Source: JAJFVC01 sp039698075 (GTDB lineage: Bacteria; Planctomycetota; Planctomycetia; Pirellulales; Thermoguttaceae). From it: a stretch of DNA of 16,616 nt. The stretch covers positions 1 through 16,616 of the forward strand of contig JBDKTJ010000079.1 in the NCBI GenBank assembly GCA_039698075.1, given 5' to 3'. Of the stretch, positions 15,467-16,616 are shown one piece after another; the first letter of the stretch is position 1; every line of letters starts with the position of its first letter. The translations under genes and the position numbers were made by a program. Under the pieces are notes generated by a model, which worked only from the letters and a program-made list of their open reading frames with translations, was not told the origin of the DNA and did no database searches.

Positions 15467-15856
15467 TCATTCTTGCGCCGGCTGTCCAATCTTCTGGGCA
15501 ATCGCTTGCAGGGCCTTGATGTCCTTTTCGGAAAGTTTTTCAGAGTTGGCAAGGTATGCGACCAGCGGCCCCGGCGAACCACCTAACACGCCATGGACGA
15601 AACGGTCAATCAACGAGGGCAGCACGCGATTTTCGTCCAGCACCGCCCGAAAGCGGATCGGGGTTTCGTCCGGCACGCGAGCCAACAGTCCTTTGGCCTC
15701 CAGTCGTTGGAGGGTTTTGAGCACCGTGGTGCGAGCGACATCGCGTTCTTGTTGCACAAGATCACTGATCTGCCGCTCGGTGCAGGGTTGATTTTGCCAG
15801 ACGAGCCGCAGTATCTGGACTTCAACCTCGCCAAGCGATGCCAGCGGTTTAGCCAT
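15467..15856 (-). CDS. BlaI/MecI/CopY-family transcriptional repressor
   Basis: The 129-residue protein has the usual length for the family. A winged helix-turn-helix covers about residues 1-75 (LGEVEVQILRLVWQ, TVLKTLQRLEAKGLLAR), followed by a helical dimerisation tail (SLIDRFVHGVLGG, LSEKDIKALQAIAQKI). Members bind dyad operators as dimers and are inactivated by proteolysis when the partner M56 protein is activated. The start at 15856 has AAAGGA about 8 bases upstream. It is the first gene of the operon, and two dyads that fit a BlaI-type operator lie between it and the -35 box, so it probably represses itself and the three genes downstream. Confidence 0.92.
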   Translation of the reverse strand: MAKPLASLGEVEVQILRLVWQNQPCTERQISDLVQQERDVARTTVLKTLQRLEAKGLLARVPDETPIRFRAVLDENRVLPSLIDRFVHGVLGGSPGPLVAYLANSEKLSEKDIKALQAIAQKIGQPAQE

Positions 15857-15874
15857 GAGAAAGTCCTTTCTGGA

Positions 15875-15890
15875 TACGGCATGTGTCGTA
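15875..15890. promoter_or_regulatory. Operator dyad O2, second probable MecI/BlaI site
   Basis: TACGGC-atgt-GTCGTA has the same 16-base layout as the first dyad, with one mismatch between arms. It lies at or just after the predicted transcription start, 28 bases centre to centre from the first dyad. Paired sites are typical of bla/mec operators. Confidence 0.68.
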
Positions 15891-15898
15891 TGATTGGG

Positions 15899-15927
15899 AT
15901 TCTACGACTCCTGTCGTAATCTGTCAA
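15899..15927 (-). promoter_or_regulatory. Promoter of the mecI operon
   Basis: TTGACA (15927-15922, 6 of 6) and TAGAAT (15904-15899, 5 of 6) are separated by exactly 17 bases on the minus strand. Transcription would start near 15892. This is the strongest promoter match in the window, and its spacer is filled by an operator-like dyad. Confidence 0.82.
15903..15918. promoter_or_regulatory. Operator dyad O1, probable MecI/BlaI binding site
   Basis: This is a perfect 6-bp dyad, TACGAC-tcct-GTCGTA. It overlaps the -10 box and the spacer of the promoter, where a bound repressor would block RNA polymerase. Known BlaI/MecI operators are TACA/TGTA dyads; the TACGAC/GTCGTA arms are a plausible lineage variant. 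The assignment rests on position and symmetry. Confidence 0.75.
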
Positions 15928-15976
15928 GAGGTTTTCCAAAAAAATCCGATCGGCCGCGACGCGAAATGTCCCAGGC

Positions 15977-16002
15977 TTGGCCGGGATTGCCTTTCTCGGC
16001 GT
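15977..16002. repeat. 26-bp direct repeat, right copy (partner at 11603-11628)
   Basis: It is identical to 11603-11628. It lies 50 bases upstream of the mecI operon's -35 box and on the + strand overlaps a promoter candidate for the AhpD-like gene. Confidence 0.85.
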
Positions 16003-16014
16003 CGATGCTACGAT
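15987..16014 (+). promoter_or_regulatory. Candidate promoter of the AhpD-like gene
   Basis: TTGCCT (15987-15992) and TACGAT (16009-16014) are 16 bases apart on the + strand, leaving a leader of about 110 bases. The -35 box lies within the 26-bp direct repeat. The match to consensus is moderate. Confidence 0.4.
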
Positions 16015-16131
16015 GACTGGCGAGACGGTTGGGGCGATCGTTCGCCCGCAGGACGTGGACGTTAACTCTTTCTCGCGAGAGAGGGACTGGTTTTTAGGAC
16101 CGAATTTTTACCGGACGACAAGGAGAAACCG

Positions 16132-16491
16132 ATGGCCAAATCCCCGCAAGATGTTTTGGCGGACGTTCAGAACAACCTGCCGAAGTTGCAGAAGATGGCG
16201 CCGGAAGTCACGGCCGATTTCGTCAAACGACTCATGCCCGACGTGCTGAAGGACGGCGCGCTGAGCACGAAGGTCAAAGAGTTGATCGCCCTGGGCATCG
16301 CCGTCTGCGCGACGTGCGACTACTGCATCGCCATGCACGTCAAAAAATGTCTCGACGCGGGCGCGACCAAGTCGGAAATCGCCGAGGCGTTGGGCGTCGC
16401 GTTGCTGATGGGCGGCGGCCCGGCGTTGACCTACTCGGCGTTCGCCGCGGCGGCCGTCGAACAATTCTCGACTGAGAAGACGTCTTCGTAG
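16132..16491 (+). CDS. AhpD-like / carboxymuconolactone decarboxylase-family protein
   Basis: The 119-residue helical protein has the AhpD core: ELIALGIAVCATCDYCIAMHV, about residues 50-70, in which CDYC plus the following His (CxxCxxxH) and the upstream Glu form the thiol redox site of alkylhydroperoxidase D-like proteins. The later GVALLMGGGPA is also typical. Members act as small oligomeric cytoplasmic peroxidases or as lyases; an intact CxxC favours a thiol redox role. The start at 16132 follows AAGGAG about 7 bases upstream. It is divergent from the mecI operon, with a 275-base shared upstream region. Whether the repressor also controls it is unknown, since the dyads lie on the far side of its promoter candidate. 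Confidence 0.88.
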   Translation: MAKSPQDVLADVQNNLPKLQKMAPEVTADFVKRLMPDVLKDGALSTKVKELIALGIAVCATCDYCIAMHVKKCLDAGATKSEIAEALGVALLMGGGPALTYSAFAAAAVEQFSTEKTSS

Positions 16492-16554
16492 GCGTAAGCG
16501 TCCGGCGTCGCAAAGGCAGGCCGTTTGGGACGCGCCCCGAGGGCGTGGCTGCGA

Positions 16555-16616
16555 ATGAAAAACAGTTTGGTTCTCATTCCGTTGGCCGTCTGCGCCGTGC
16601 TGCTGGCATTGACGTC
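16555..16616 (+). CDS. Start of an exported protein (3' end outside the window)
   Basis: ATG at 16555 opens a frame of 20 codons to the window edge, reading MKNSLVLIPLAVCAVLLALT. This is a basic start followed by a hydrophobic core, typical of a signal peptide or membrane anchor. It lies 63 bases after the AhpD-like gene on the same strand and may be co-transcribed. The ribosome site is weak (GAGGG about 14 bases upstream). Its function cannot be judged. Confidence 0.5.
   Translation, partial: MKNSLVLIPLAVCAVLLALT

Overview
The window reads as an accessory stretch of a GC-rich bacterial chromosome, most likely from a planctomycete. This is inferred from the gene families: three secreted proteins with PEP-CTERM sorting tails, a BlaI/MecI plus M56 (BlaR1-type) pair driving an operon of repeat-domain proteins, a DUF4838 protein, and carboxypeptidase-regulatory-like and PDZ-like domains. 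No rRNA, tRNA, transposase, phage gene or CRISPR array was seen.

Left part (1-5534, all + strand): the 3' end of an unidentified protein; a THUMP-type class I methyltransferase for ribosomal RNA (RlmL-like); a small YfdX-family lipoprotein closed by a strong terminator; and a large exported DUF4838 protein with its own promoter.

Middle part (5600-9623, all - strand): three tandem paralogues of a secreted calcineurin-like metallophosphoesterase. Each has a signal peptide, a two-metal phosphoesterase motif set and a PEP-CTERM tail. Each also has its own conserved leader with a TTGACG box and an AAGGAG ribosome site. A fourth, headless copy of that leader sits just upstream of the promoter of the middle gene, so the array has probably lost a member or been rearranged. 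An APC-superfamily amino-acid permease (9873-11207, - strand) follows. Upstream of the permease lies a 489-base gap holding a 26-bp inverted repeat of the CGCAAAG type.

Right part (11697-15927, - strand): the most unusual region, a four-gene operon. A near-consensus promoter overlaps a perfect TACGAC/GTCGTA dyad, and a second, imperfect dyad lies near the predicted start of transcription. The genes are blaI/mecI, then a short M56 metallopeptidase that ends where the last membrane segment and sensor domain of a BlaR1 would begin. Two further proteins follow whose first 50 residues are almost identical and resemble the missing post-peptidase segment of M56 proteins. One continues into a WD40/TolB-like propeller, the other into three carboxypeptidase-regulatory-like domains and a PDZ-like domain. 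I read this as a BlaR1-type receptor split into a protease and two interchangeable sensor proteins, the second made by duplication of a 162-bp module. A perfect 26-bp direct repeat lies on either side of the operon.

The right edge has an AhpD-like peroxidase-type gene on the + strand and the first 20 codons of another exported protein that runs off the window.
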